64,000 nucleotides of DNA from CAVRCA01 sp963719345 (lineage in GTDB: Bacteria; Pseudomonadota; Alphaproteobacteria; Acetobacterales; Acetobacteraceae). Both the position numbers and the translations under genes were made by a program. The DNA lies in assembly GCA_963719345.1 (NCBI GenBank), contig CAVRCA010000006.1, forward strand, positions 104,744 through 168,743. The letters are read 5' to 3'. This document shows positions 9,565 through 18,458 of the stretch, piece by piece; within the stretch, counting starts at the first letter, position 1; each line of letters begins with the position of its first letter. Below the pieces are notes generated by a model, which did no database searches, was not told the DNA's origin, and saw only the letters and a list, made by a program, of their open reading frames with translations.

Positions 9565-10965
9565 GCGAGTTGATCGGACCCTGGGCGACGGCCGCGGCGA
9601 TCGCTGGCGCGGTGCGCGCCGGCCAGATCAGCGCCGTGTCCGTCATTGAAGCGGCGTTGCGGACCGTCGCGGAGCGCAATCCCGCGCTCAACGCCTTCAC
9701 CGACGTCACCGCCGACCGGGCCCGCGCCCGCGCGGCGGCGCTCGACGCGGCGCGGGCGACCGGAGCCGAGCTTGGCCCTCTGGCGGGCGTGCCGTTCGCC
9801 GTGAAGAACCTGATCGACGTCGCGGGCCTGCCGACGCGCGCGGGCTCGCGCATCAATCGCGACCGCCCGCCCGCGACCGCCGACGCCACCCTCGTCAGCC
9901 GACTGGAGCAGGCCGGGCGCGGTACTGGTGGGCACGCTCAACATGGGCGAGTACGCCTACGACTTCACCGGCGAGAACTGCCACGACGGCCCCTCGCGCA
10001 ATCCGCATGACACGGCGCGGATGACCGGCGGCTCGTCCGGCGGTTCCGGCGGCGCCGTCGCCGGCGGCATGGTGCCGGTGGCGCTCGGCTCGGACACCAA
10101 CGGCTCGATCCGGGTGCCCGCGTCGTTCTGCGGCCTGTTCGGGCTGAAGCCGACCTACGGCCGCCTGTCGCGCGCCGGCAGCTTTCCGTTCGTCGCCAGC
10201 CTCGACCATCTCGGGCCGCTCGCCCGCAGCGTGGTCGACCTCGCGCTTGCCTATGACGCGATGCAGGGGGCCGATCCGCAGGACCCCGGCTGCGCCGGGC
10301 GGCCGCCCGAGCCCGCCTTGCCGGACCTAGGCACCGGCATCAAGGGACTGCGGATGGCGGTGGCGGGCGGCTATTTTCGCCAAGGCGCCGGCCCCGCAGC
10401 GCTGGCCGCCCTGGCGACCGTCGCGGCCGCGCTCGGGATCTCGCGGGAGATCGAGTTGCCCGAAGCGGCGCGGGCCCGCTCGGCCGCCTATGTCATCACC
10501 ACAGCCGAAGGCGCAGCGCTGCATCTCGGCCGATTGCGCAGCCATGCCGACGAGTTCGATCCCGACGTGCGCGACCGCCTGATCGCCGGCGCGCTGATGC
10601 CCGCCGCCTTGGTGGTGCAGGCGCAAAAATTCCGGCGCTGGTTCCGGGAGGCGGTGCTGCGCCTGTTCGAGCAGGTCGACGCGATCATTGCGCCCTCGAC
10701 GCCGACCACGGCGCCGTTGATCGGTCAGAAGAGCCTCGTCCTCGACGGCGTGGAGATGCCGCTGCGGCCCAATATCGGCCTCTTTACGCAGCCGATCTCC
10801 TTCATCGGCCTCCCAGTCGTCGCGGTGCCCGTGCCGGCGGCGCCGCTGCCGATCGGCGTTCAGGTGATCGCGGCACCGTGGCGCGAGGATGTCGCCTTGC
10901 GGATCGCCCACGAACTGGAGCGGCGCGGGGCCGCTTGCGCGCAGCGACCGGTCGGACTGGAGTGA
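9561..10965 (+). pseudogene. atzE: AtzE/HpxY-like amidase, one frameshift
   Basis: Amidase-signature hydrolase of the AtzE family (1-carboxybiuret hydrolase, or HpxY of oxalurate breakdown), 467 residues when repaired. The catalytic Lys is in AVKNLIDVAG. The Ser-cisSer loop is in MTGGSSGGSGGAVAGG, and GSDTNGSIRVPASFCG follows as in the family. A single extra G in the GGG run at 9915-9917 shifts the frame; the remaining two thirds read cleanly to the stop. The start is GTG, overlapping atzG. It probably removes an amino group from a ureide to feed AtzF. The exact substrate cannot be read from sequence. Confidence 0.85.
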
Positions 10966-10967
10966 CC

Positions 10968-11351
10968 ATGGAAATCAACCTGCCTGGCCCATTGGCCGAA
11001 CTTCGGGCGGCCTTCGACCGCTACGAGGCGGCGCTGGTCGGCAACGATGTGGCAACGCTTGACCGACTGTTCGCCACTGGTGGGCACGTGATCCGCTACG
11101 GCATCGGCGAAAGCCTGTATGGCAGCGACGCCATCCACGCGTTCCGGTCCAGCCGCTCGCCGGTCGGGCTGGCGCGGCGGCTGTCGGATACCGTCATCAC
11201 GACCTATGGTCGGGACTTCGGCACCGCCGCCACGCTCTTCACCCGCGAGACGGCACCCGGCAAGATCGGTCGGCAGATGCAGACATGGGTTCGTTTCGCG
11301 GACGGCTGGCGCATCGTCGCCGCCCATGTCAGCGTGATCGCCGCGGCGTGA
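10968..11351 (+). CDS. AtzH/HpxZ-like protein (DUF3225)
   Basis: A 127-residue SnoaL/NTF2-like fold protein of the HpxZ group, found beside AtzE/AtzG-type amidases. The pattern is AAFDRYEAALVGND, IRYGIGESLYG, SRSPVGLARR and the closing GWRIVAAHVSV. In cyanuric-acid gene clusters the AtzH homologue is an amidase-associated enzyme; in hpx operons its role is less clear. The start ATG lies 2 bases after the AtzE stop. The gene is intact and ends the operon; the next gene converges on it from the other strand 98 bp away. Confidence 0.82.
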   Translation: MEINLPGPLAELRAAFDRYEAALVGNDVATLDRLFATGGHVIRYGIGESLYGSDAIHAFRSSRSPVGLARRLSDTVITTYGRDFGTAATLFTRETAPGKIGRQMQTWVRFADGWRIVAAHVSVIAAA

Positions 11352-11449
11352 CACCGGCAGCGGCAGCAACTCCTGCGGTCAGGGTCCTACGGCGTAGGGC
11401 GGAGACCGGCGGCAGGCTGACCTCCACCACGCCCCTTCGGCTGCGGCGG

Positions 11450-12502
11450 TCAGTTTCGTCCGGCTTTGGTCTGCCTGTCTCGCGCGTAATAGGTGACGAT
11501 CTCCTTGGGATGCAGTTCGCCCGCTGACTTGGAACCGAAGAAGAACACGCCGTTGGCGGCGTCGGTATTGAGGTCGCGCCGCATGAAACGCTCCAGATAT
11601 TGCAGCCAGAAGAACGGGACGGTGGCGAGCGTCGCCACCGGGTTGCCCGCTCCGAACGCCCGCCAGAAATAGCGGATTGACCAGAGCAGGCTCATGCCGG
11701 CGCCGCCTACGGCACCGGACTTGATCTCGTCGAAGCGCCGGAACAGCCACCGATGCCCGCTCCGCGTGAAGCGCGTGAAGTCGTACGCACCCTCATGCAC
11801 CTGTTGCATGAACGGGGTGTCGGCATAGACCAGCCCACCGGGTTTGAGCACCCGATGGATCTCGTCGGCCACGCGCTGCGGCTCGAGCACATGTTCCAGG
11901 ACGGCCTGGATCCAGATCGCCTCGAAGCTTTCGTCCGGAAACGGCAGCTGGTGTCCGTCAGCAAGCAGGCTCGTGTTCGGCGAGGCGTACACGTCGGTCA
12001 CGACGAGCCGGATCGAGGCATCGCGGTACATCCGCTCGGTCCCGTCCCCGACGGCGCCGCCGCCGACGATGAGGATCGCGGGATTGGCATCCCTCGCCTT
12101 GGCCAGCTCGAGGAAGGCGCGGCACATCCGGTCGGCCACGGGGTTGCCGCCGAGGATGCCACCGCGCAATCGTGTGCGCAGTCCGCGCCCGGAGTCGTCC
12201 CGCTTGAGGACCGAACCCCGGCCATCGGTGTAGGCAGACCGCTCGAAGATGCTCCGCTCGAAGTCGATCAGGACCGGCTGGCCGGCGGCCACGGGGAATC
12301 CGCGTTCGGCATACGGGCAACGGCCATTCGAGCACAGCCACTCGGCTGCACCCCGGAGGAGCGCGGACCGACACCGCGGACAGCAGATCGACGCTCCGAA
12401 ATCCTCGATCCTGCGTCCGGCTGGCGGTGTCGCCCGCGGAACCGCGGCGGCGGTCGACACCGTGTCGACCTCCCGACAGCCGAACTCCGTGATGTCTGGC
12501 AT
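11450..12502 (-). CDS. Zn-ribbon SAM-dependent methyltransferase
   Basis: A 350-residue class I methyltransferase. The N-terminus (about 30-75) carries a Trm112-like zinc ribbon with CPRC and a second cysteine pair (CSNGRC). The Methyltransf_11 domain follows, with motif I as ILIVGGGAVG and post-motifs EAIWIQAVLEHV and EIHRVLKPGGLVYADTPF. A hydrophobic patch near residue 275 may contact membrane. The frame is open to 12583, but the ATG at 12502 has GAGGG about 7 bases upstream and starts at the natural N-terminus. It is transcribed away from the ACP operon across an AT-rich spacer. Small-molecule, lipid or quinone-like substrates are all possible. Confidence 0.8.
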   Translation of the reverse strand: MPDITEFGCREVDTVSTAAAVPRATPPAGRRIEDFGASICCPRCRSALLRGAAEWLCSNGRCPYAERGFPVAAGQPVLIDFERSIFERSAYTDGRGSVLKRDDSGRGLRTRLRGGILGGNPVADRMCRAFLELAKARDANPAILIVGGGAVGDGTERMYRDASIRLVVTDVYASPNTSLLADGHQLPFPDESFEAIWIQAVLEHVLEPQRVADEIHRVLKPGGLVYADTPFMQQVHEGAYDFTRFTRSGHRWLFRRFDEIKSGAVGGAGMSLLWSIRYFWRAFGAGNPVATLATVPFFWLQYLERFMRRDLNTDAANGVFFFGSKSAGELHPKEIVTYYARDRQTKAGRN

Positions 12503-12890
12503 TGGTCCCTCACCAGCGGCACCGTGCGGCAGGATCAGATCAGTTCCCCAGCCGACGGGCGGACAATCTGCCGCGCGCAGCATCCCGCACTCGGCATCAT
12601 CTTACCATCAGACCAGGAGAAAGTCCGTATAAATTTCGTAATGTATCAGGAACTCGCATTTATCCGGATTTTTATTATTATGCTTTGAACGGTTCGTGCG
12701 TAAGATTCACGCCGGCTCGCGGTGTCGTCGCGCAAGCGTTCCTTTGGCGAATTGATTTTCCTAGACTGTTTGCTGTATATTCGTAAACCTTTTCTCAGCA
12801 AAATGCCCTGACCGACTTGGGTTGAGCGCCTTGCATCCGTTCCTGGAAGCGGGGTTGCTAGACGAAGCGACAGGCGCGACAGGACCACGA
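12503..12890. other. AT-rich divergent promoter region
   Basis: About 390 bases separate the methyltransferase and ACP starts. The segment from about 12600 to 12800 is strikingly AT-rich compared with everything around it. No gene is visible in it. It probably holds back-to-back promoters, one of which is listed separately, and possibly a regulator site that I cannot define. Confidence 0.55.
12752..12781 (+). promoter_or_regulatory. Candidate sigma70-type promoter for the ACP operon
   Basis: TTGATT at 12752-12757 and TATATT at 12776-12781 are spaced by 18 bases, inside the AT-rich spacer and pointing to the ACP gene 109 bp downstream. It is a reasonable housekeeping match, but chance matches are likelier in AT-rich sequence. 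Confidence 0.4.
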
Positions 12891-13139
12891 ATGGACATCA
12901 GGAATGCGATCGTATCCGAGTTCGAGCGGGTTGCCCGGGAACAGGACAAAACGATCGTGCCACTGACCGACGAGTTGCCGCTGGCGGATTCGGGGCTCAA
13001 CTCGTTGTGTTTCGCCATCATCGTCGCCCGGCTCGACGACCTGCTGGGCCTGGACCCGTTCGGGACGGACGAAGGCGTCACCTTCCCGGTCACGTTCGGG
13101 GAGTTCATCGGGTTCTACGAACATGCCCGCCACGGATGA
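12891..13139 (+). CDS. Acyl carrier protein
   Basis: An 82-residue acidic carrier protein. DSGLNSLCFAIIVARLDD contains the phosphopantetheine attachment serine (about Ser38), so it should carry acyl groups as thioesters. The frame is open 69 bases further upstream, but the ATG at 12891 gives the normal ACP length with AGGA just before it. It is not the housekeeping AcpP: the DSGLNSLCF motif resembles carrier proteins of dedicated acyl-transfer clusters. It overlaps the following synthetase by 17 bp and probably receives its acyl group from it. Confidence 0.88.
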   Translation: MDIRNAIVSEFERVAREQDKTIVPLTDELPLADSGLNSLCFAIIVARLDDLLGLDPFGTDEGVTFPVTFGEFIGFYEHARHG

Positions 13140-14517
13140 AACGACGCTCTGGCAACGGCTGACCCGCGCCGGGTCGCTGCACGGACGGTCGCTCTTCGGC
13201 GCGAGCTCCACGGTCCGGCTCGACGATCTGGTCCGGGGTTCCAGCCTCGGGGGACGCCTCGCCGAGACCCGTGAACGGTCGGTCCTCATCGCGACCGCGG
13301 ACCAGCTGACTTTCCTGCTCGCCGCGATAGAACTCGATGGCGTCGCTCGCCGGATGATCTTGTGCCCACCCGGGCTCTCGGGCGAGGAACTCCGGTTCGT
13401 CGCCGCGACCGCTGCGGTGGACGCGGTGGTCTCCGACGCAACCGGGCCGGATGTCGGCCAGCTCGGCCTCGGGTCGCCCGTTCTGTGCAGCCCCGTCCTC
13501 GGGCCTGCGGCCGAGAGGCCGAAGGAAGTCTGCCCGACCGAGTGGATCCTGCTGACCTCCGGCACCTCCGGGCTGCCCAAGCTGGTCGTGCACGGTCTGG
13601 AAAGCCTCACCGGCGCCATCGCGCCGGCCGGGCCGCTGGCGGAGGCGCGGGTCTGGAGCACGTTCTACGACATCCGTCGCTATGGCGGTCTGCAGATCGC
13701 CTTGCGGGCGCTGCTCGGCGGTGGCTCGCTGGTCCTGTCCGGCGTGGACGAGCCCACCGCGGACTTCCTTGTCCGGACCGGCGCTCATGGCGTGACCCAC
13801 ATGTCGGGTACGCCGTCGCATTGGCGCCGAGCCTTGATGAACCCGAACGCGCGGTGCCTGTCGCCGGGCTACGTGCGGCTGTCCGGCGAGGTCGCCGACC
13901 AAGCGATCATCGATCGGCTCGCCGCCTTTTTCCCGCAGGCCAAGGTGGCCCACGCGTTTGCCTCGACCGAGGCCGGGGTCGCGTTCGAGGTCGGTGACGG
14001 CCTGGCCGGTTTCCCGGCGAGTTTGGTCGGGCAGACCGGCGGGTCCGTGCAATTGAAGATCGTCGACGGCTCGCTTCGGATCCGCTCACCGCGGACGGCC
14101 AGTGGCTATCTCGGAGCGGATAACGGCGTGGTCGCCGATCCGGACGGCTATGTCGATACCGGCGACATGATCGAAGTCCGGGACGGCCGGTGTTTCTTCG
14201 TCGGTCGGCGGGGCGGCGTCGTCAACGTCGGCGGAGCCAAGGTCCACCCCGAGGAGGTCGAAGCGGTGATCAACCGGCACCCCGCCGTTCACCACTCGCT
14301 CGTCAAGGCGCGAAAAAGCCCGATCACGGGAGCGCTGGTCACGGCCGAGGTGGTGCTGGCGGATGAAGCAAAGCCCGCCGAGCCCGACAGGGTAAAGGAC
14401 GAAATCCTGGCGCTCTGCCGCGAGGGTTTGGCCGCGCACAAGGTGCCGGCGCTGATCCGCCTTGTCCCCTCGCTCGATGTCGCCGCGTCCGGCAAGCTGG
14501 TCCGGCCGCGTGCGTAA
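13123..14517 (+). CDS. AMP-dependent acyl-ACP synthetase
   Basis: A 464-residue member of the ANL superfamily. The adenylation P-loop reads LLTSGTSGLPK at about residues 142-152. The core A8 region is TGDMIEVRDGRCFFVGRRGG (about 345-364), and the C-terminal lid ends with a catalytic-type Lys in ASGKLVRPRA. It is shorter than acetyl-CoA synthetases (about 460 rather than 550 residues or more), as in ACP-loading ligases. Overlap with the upstream ACP gene suggests that it activates a carboxylic acid with ATP and loads that ACP. The acid is unknown. It overlaps the downstream ketoreductase by 8 bp. Confidence 0.85.
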   Translation: MPATDETTLWQRLTRAGSLHGRSLFGASSTVRLDDLVRGSSLGGRLAETRERSVLIATADQLTFLLAAIELDGVARRMILCPPGLSGEELRFVAATAAVDAVVSDATGPDVGQLGLGSPVLCSPVLGPAAERPKEVCPTEWILLTSGTSGLPKLVVHGLESLTGAIAPAGPLAEARVWSTFYDIRRYGGLQIALRALLGGGSLVLSGVDEPTADFLVRTGAHGVTHMSGTPSHWRRALMNPNARCLSPGYVRLSGEVADQAIIDRLAAFFPQAKVAHAFASTEAGVAFEVGDGLAGFPASLVGQTGGSVQLKIVDGSLRIRSPRTASGYLGADNGVVADPDGYVDTGDMIEVRDGRCFFVGRRGGVVNVGGAKVHPEEVEAVINRHPAVHHSLVKARKSPITGALVTAEVVLADEAKPAEPDRVKDEILALCREGLAAHKVPALIRLVPSLDVAASGKLVRPRA

Positions 14518-15244
14518 CGTCCTCGTCACGGGTGGCACTCAGGGCATCGGTCTCGGCATCGCCCGCCGGCTGGCGCAGGCGGGCTATTGCGTCATCGCAG
14601 TCGCCCGCCGCAGTCGTCCCGAATGGGAAGCGGCGTCACGCGAGGTAGAGCAGCACCAGCATGGGGCGCTGCATTTTCGGCCCTTCGATCTCGCCGAGGT
14701 GTCGGGCATCCCGGACCTCGTCAAGCGGGTCCGCGGCGACTTCGGCGCGATCTATGGGTTGGTCAACAATGCCGGCCTCGGCACTCCCGGCGTCCTGGCG
14801 ACGATGCCCAATGCGCAGATCGCCCGACTGGTCAATCTGAACGTCGTCGCCCCGATTACCCTTACCAAATACGTCGTACGCGGCATGATGGCCGATGGCG
14901 GAGGGCGGGTCGTCAACATCGCCTCCATCATGGGCTTTACCGGCTACAAGGGGCTGTCGGTCTATGGCGCGACGAAGGCGTCGATGATGGGGTTCACCCG
15001 GTCGCTGGCGCGGGAGGTCGGTTCCCTCGGTGTCAACGTCAACGCCATCGCACCCGGTTTCATTGCCACCGACATGACCGGCGGGATGGAACAGGCCGAA
15101 CGCGAGCAGATCGTGCGTCGCAGTGCCTTGCGGCGGCTGGCCGAAGTGGAGGACGTCGCGAACGCGGTCGAGTTCCTGTTGGGTGACGCGTCGCGCAACG
15201 TCACCGGGACGGTCATGACCGTCGATGCCGGCAGCACCGCCTGA
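14510..15244 (+). CDS. FabG-like SDR ketoreductase
   Basis: A 244-residue short-chain dehydrogenase/reductase. The cofactor loop is TGGTQGIG (about residues 7-14), NNAG follows near 88, and the catalytic pattern is Ser in NIASIMG with YGATK. Close similarity of layout to 3-oxoacyl-ACP reductase FabG suggests NADPH-dependent reduction of a ketoacyl group on the ACP of this operon. The GTG start overlaps the synthetase stop. The gene ends 6 bp from the convergent end of the acyl-CoA ligase gene. Confidence 0.85.
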   Translation: MRNVLVTGGTQGIGLGIARRLAQAGYCVIAVARRSRPEWEAASREVEQHQHGALHFRPFDLAEVSGIPDLVKRVRGDFGAIYGLVNNAGLGTPGVLATMPNAQIARLVNLNVVAPITLTKYVVRGMMADGGGRVVNIASIMGFTGYKGLSVYGATKASMMGFTRSLAREVGSLGVNVNAIAPGFIATDMTGGMEQAEREQIVRRSALRRLAEVEDVANAVEFLLGDASRNVTGTVMTVDAGSTA

Positions 15245-15250
15245 CCGACG

Positions 15251-17067
15251 CTACAGGACGACGAGGCCCCCGAGGATCCGGTCGTAGAGTGCCGGATCGA
15301 GCCTCACATACTCTCCGCTTGCCTTGTCACGGCAATAGATCGGGTCGTCGGTAGCGAGCGGATCGTACCCCGCCTCCATCAACCGTTGCTTGTTGGCCTT
15401 GAACGTGGTCGTTCGATCGATCTGATCGCACAATCGAAGGAACAGCGGCTGGGCCGGGTCGGGCAGATGGCGAACCAAGTGGCGCGAGAACGCCGCCAAA
15501 TCGAAACCGGTGTTCGTCACGATGGCGGCCAGCCCGGCACGACCGTCGTGGCCGGGCACCGCAACCCCACAGACCGTCGCATCCTGTACGCCTGGGGCAC
15601 GGCAGATCGCCTCGGCAACCTCGGCGGTCGAGACGTTCTCCCCTTTCCAACGAAACGTGTCGCCGATCCGGTCGACAAAATAGAAGAAGCCGCGGGCGTC
15701 TTTGCGCATCAGGTCACCGGTGCGGAACCAGGCGTCGCCGGTCTCGAACACATCCCGTAAAATCTTGCTCTCGGACGCCTTCTTGTCCGCGTATCCCTCA
15801 AAGCGCCCGCCCGGCCACTGACGTCACCCGCAATCCGCCCGATCGCCTCGCCGGCCTCATCGACGGCCGCGCGGATGCAGAACCCGTCGTCGCCGCGGAC
15901 CGGGCCGCCGGCGTCGATATCGAACCGCACGAGCGCAACCGGCGAACGGTGCGCCATGAAGGAGGGGATGCGGCCGATCGACCCCGGCTCCTCGTCGACG
16001 TTGTAAAGCGAGAACGTGCCTTCCGTGGCGGCATAGAATTCGAGAATGCTCGGAATGCCAAACCGCGCCTTGAATTGCTGCCAGACGTCGCCTTGCAGGC
16101 CGTTGCCGCAACACAGCCGGATCCGGTGCTGCGCCTCGAAGGGCGTCGGCGGCGTGTTGACCAGGTACCGGCAGAGCTCGCCGATATACTGGAACAGCGT
16201 GCAGTCCCAGCGCACCACATCCTGCCAGAACTGCGCAGCGGAGAAGCGCCGACGCAAGACGACCGAACCGCCGTTGACCAGGGTGGCGCCTGCCGCCACC
16301 ACGCCGCCGACACTGTGGTACATGGGCAGGCAGTTATACATCCGGTCACCCGGCTTGGTGTCCATCAGGCCGCCGAACCACTGGCTCCAGACCAGCAGGC
16401 GATGGTGACTGACGATTGCGGCTTTCGGCAGTCCGGTCGTGCCCGACGTGTAGATATAGAGCGCCCGATCCGCCGCAGACGGCGGTGGGCACTCGGCCGC
16501 CGTCAAACCGTGCCCCGGGACGCACTCGACCTCGCGGTCGAGCCGCGGCAGGCCGGCCGTCTCTGCGCCGAACGACCAGATCACCAGGTCGGCCGCCAGT
16601 TGCGAGCGCACGGCCAGCACCGCTGGTGCGAACTCCGCCGCGACGATGATGTGCCTGGGAGCCGCGACGTTGATCGCATGCGCGAGCGAGGCGCCCACCA
16701 GATTGGTGTTGATGAGCGCAACCACGCCGCGCACCCGCGTGACGCCAAGCCACGCGGCCATGTATGTCGGGCAGTTCGGCATCAGCAGGGCGACGACGTC
16801 ACCCTCCGAGATGCGGATCTCGAGCGCCCATCGCGCATACCGGTTGACGCGCTCCGCCAACCCCGCGAACGTGAGCGTCTCCTCCTCGGACAACAGGGCC
16901 GGTGCCGCGCCGTGCCGTTCGGCGAGCCCGTCGATGATGCCCGGCAGCGTCAAGGTAGTGTCACGCGTGATGGCCGCGGTGCGCTCGAGAGCCCGAAGCC
17001 AGGCCCAATTCGCGGCCGTTGTGCCGGCGTTCCTCCGGCTGGAGTGTGGGTAACGCTGCACTAGCAT
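15251..17067 (-). pseudogene. Long-chain/FATP-type acyl-CoA ligase, one frameshift
   Basis: ANL-superfamily ligase of the fatty-acid-transport/very-long-chain acyl-CoA synthetase type, about 605 residues when the frame is repaired. The P-loop is YTSGTTGLPKAA, preceded by a FATP-like N-terminal domain. The C-terminal part holds FRTGDLMRKDARGFFYFVDRIGDTFRWKGENVS. One base appears to be missing near 15815, just where GRFEGYADKKASESK should be read; both sides are otherwise intact. The ATG at 17067 overlaps the decarboxylase stop by 7 bp. It may activate an acid that is joined to the amine made by the decarboxylase, which is inference from the operon. Confidence 0.82.
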
Positions 17068-18458
17068 CGCGCCTCCTCCAGGGCAGCCACGAGTTCCGCG
17101 ATGTCTTCGGGCGTCGTCTCGCCATGCGTCACGCAGGCACGGATGATCTCGCTGCCCTCGAACACGGCCACGGAAACCCAGGCGCGGCCGGACGCGAGCA
17201 CTCGCTGCACGATGGCGCGGACGTCCCGCGAGCCGGGCGGAGGTTGGATGCAGGCAACTGCCAGCAGTGGCTGATTGAGCACCGCCCATCCTTTCGCCCG
17301 CAACAGTCCGGTCAGCCGTTGCGTCAGATCGACGGCGTGCTCGACGTGGCGCCCGTAGCCGGCCCATCCCGCGGCCGCCAGCGACAGGAACAGGCGCAGG
17401 CCGAGAAAGCGCCGCGACCATTGTGCGGTCATCACGTACGGATCGACGCCGGGAGCATGCGAAGGCATGAAGTTGGTCGACACGTTGAAGGCGGCCGACA
17501 AGGCGGCGGGGTGGCGCGTCAGGAACATGCCGCAGCCCATCGTCGTCGCGAACCATTTGTGGGCGTCGATCGTGACCGAGTGGGCCTGCTCGATCCCGGC
17601 GAGCAGGCTGCGCAGCCGGTCCGAGGTGACCAGCGCGCCGCCCCATGCGGCGTCCACGTGGTACCAGATCCCCGCGCTGGCGGCGATCTCGGCGCAGGTG
17701 CCGAGAGGATCGACCATCCCGGCGTTGGTGGTGCCCGCCGTCGCGGCGATCATCACCGGGATGCGGCCCTCGGCCCGATCGCCCCGCAACAGTTCCTCGA
17801 GCGCCTGCGGGTCCATCCGGCCCGTCCCGTCGGTCGGCACGAGGCGGGCGGCGGCGCGCCCGATGCCCGCCTGGTGCGCAATCTTGAGCCAGGCAAGGTG
17901 GGAGTCGCGGGAGATGTAGAACACCGGTGCCCCGGCGAACGCCCGCGCGCCGCTCACCGCGAACTCGGACTCCGCGTGGGTGAGCGCGCAAAGCAGTGCG
18001 GTGTAGTTCGCCTCGGAGCCGCCGGAAGTGAAATGGCCGGCAGCATCCGCCCCGAGCCCCAGGCGCAGCGCGAGACGGCGCATGACATGCGTCTCGATTT
18101 CGACCGCCGCCGGCGAGGTTTTCGACGTTGCCAACTGGGGATTGAAGGCGGCAACGACGCGGTCCGCGCACTGCGAGGGGAATGTCGGGCCGGGGTTGAA
18201 CAGTCCGAAATAGCGCGGGTGGGTGACATGGACGAGACCCTGCTCCAGCTGCGCAATGGTCCAGGCGAGCACGTCGTCCAACGGCCGGGGTCGGAGAAAA
18301 TCGATACCCGCCAATTCTTCCCTGAACGCCTCAAGATCGATCGTCGGCGTCACCGAACCAGCCGCGACGCGCTGCTCGGCGGCTGCCAGTTCGATCGTCA
18401 GCCTGTCATGGGAGGCCCGGCGTTGCGCCGTCGGGGGAAACAAGGCCGGATCACTCAT
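17061..18458 (-). CDS. PLP-dependent amino-acid decarboxylase
   Basis: A 465-residue group II (aromatic-L-amino-acid/glutamate type) decarboxylase. The PLP lysine is in VTIDAHKWFATTMGCG. Upstream are the family features TSGGSEANYTALLCAL and YHVDAAWGGALV (PLP-contacting Asp). It converts an amino acid to its amine and carbon dioxide; the specific amino acid is not predictable here. It overlaps the transporter gene by ATGA upstream and the ligase by 7 bp downstream, so it is the middle of a translationally coupled set. Aspartate or tyrosine are as plausible as a sulfur amino acid made by MetA/MetY. Confidence 0.88.
   Translation of the reverse strand: MSDPALFPPTAQRRASHDRLTIELAAAEQRVAAGSVTPTIDLEAFREELAGIDFLRPRPLDDVLAWTIAQLEQGLVHVTHPRYFGLFNPGPTFPSQCADRVVAAFNPQLATSKTSPAAVEIETHVMRRLALRLGLGADAAGHFTSGGSEANYTALLCALTHAESEFAVSGARAFAGAPVFYISRDSHLAWLKIAHQAGIGRAAARLVPTDGTGRMDPQALEELLRGDRAEGRIPVMIAATAGTTNAGMVDPLGTCAEIAASAGIWYHVDAAWGGALVTSDRLRSLLAGIEQAHSVTIDAHKWFATTMGCGMFLTRHPAALSAAFNVSTNFMPSHAPGVDPYVMTAQWSRRFLGLRLFLSLAAAGWAGYGRHVEHAVDLTQRLTGLLRAKGWAVLNQPLLAVACIQPPPGSRDVRAIVQRVLASGRAWVSVAVFEGSEIIRACVTHGETTPEDIAELVAALEEARC

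Noticed and set aside
5440..9920. Programmed ribosomal frameshifting as an explanation for the broken genes
   Set aside because: Fourteen sites without shared slippery sequences or stop-codon context make programmed shifting implausible.
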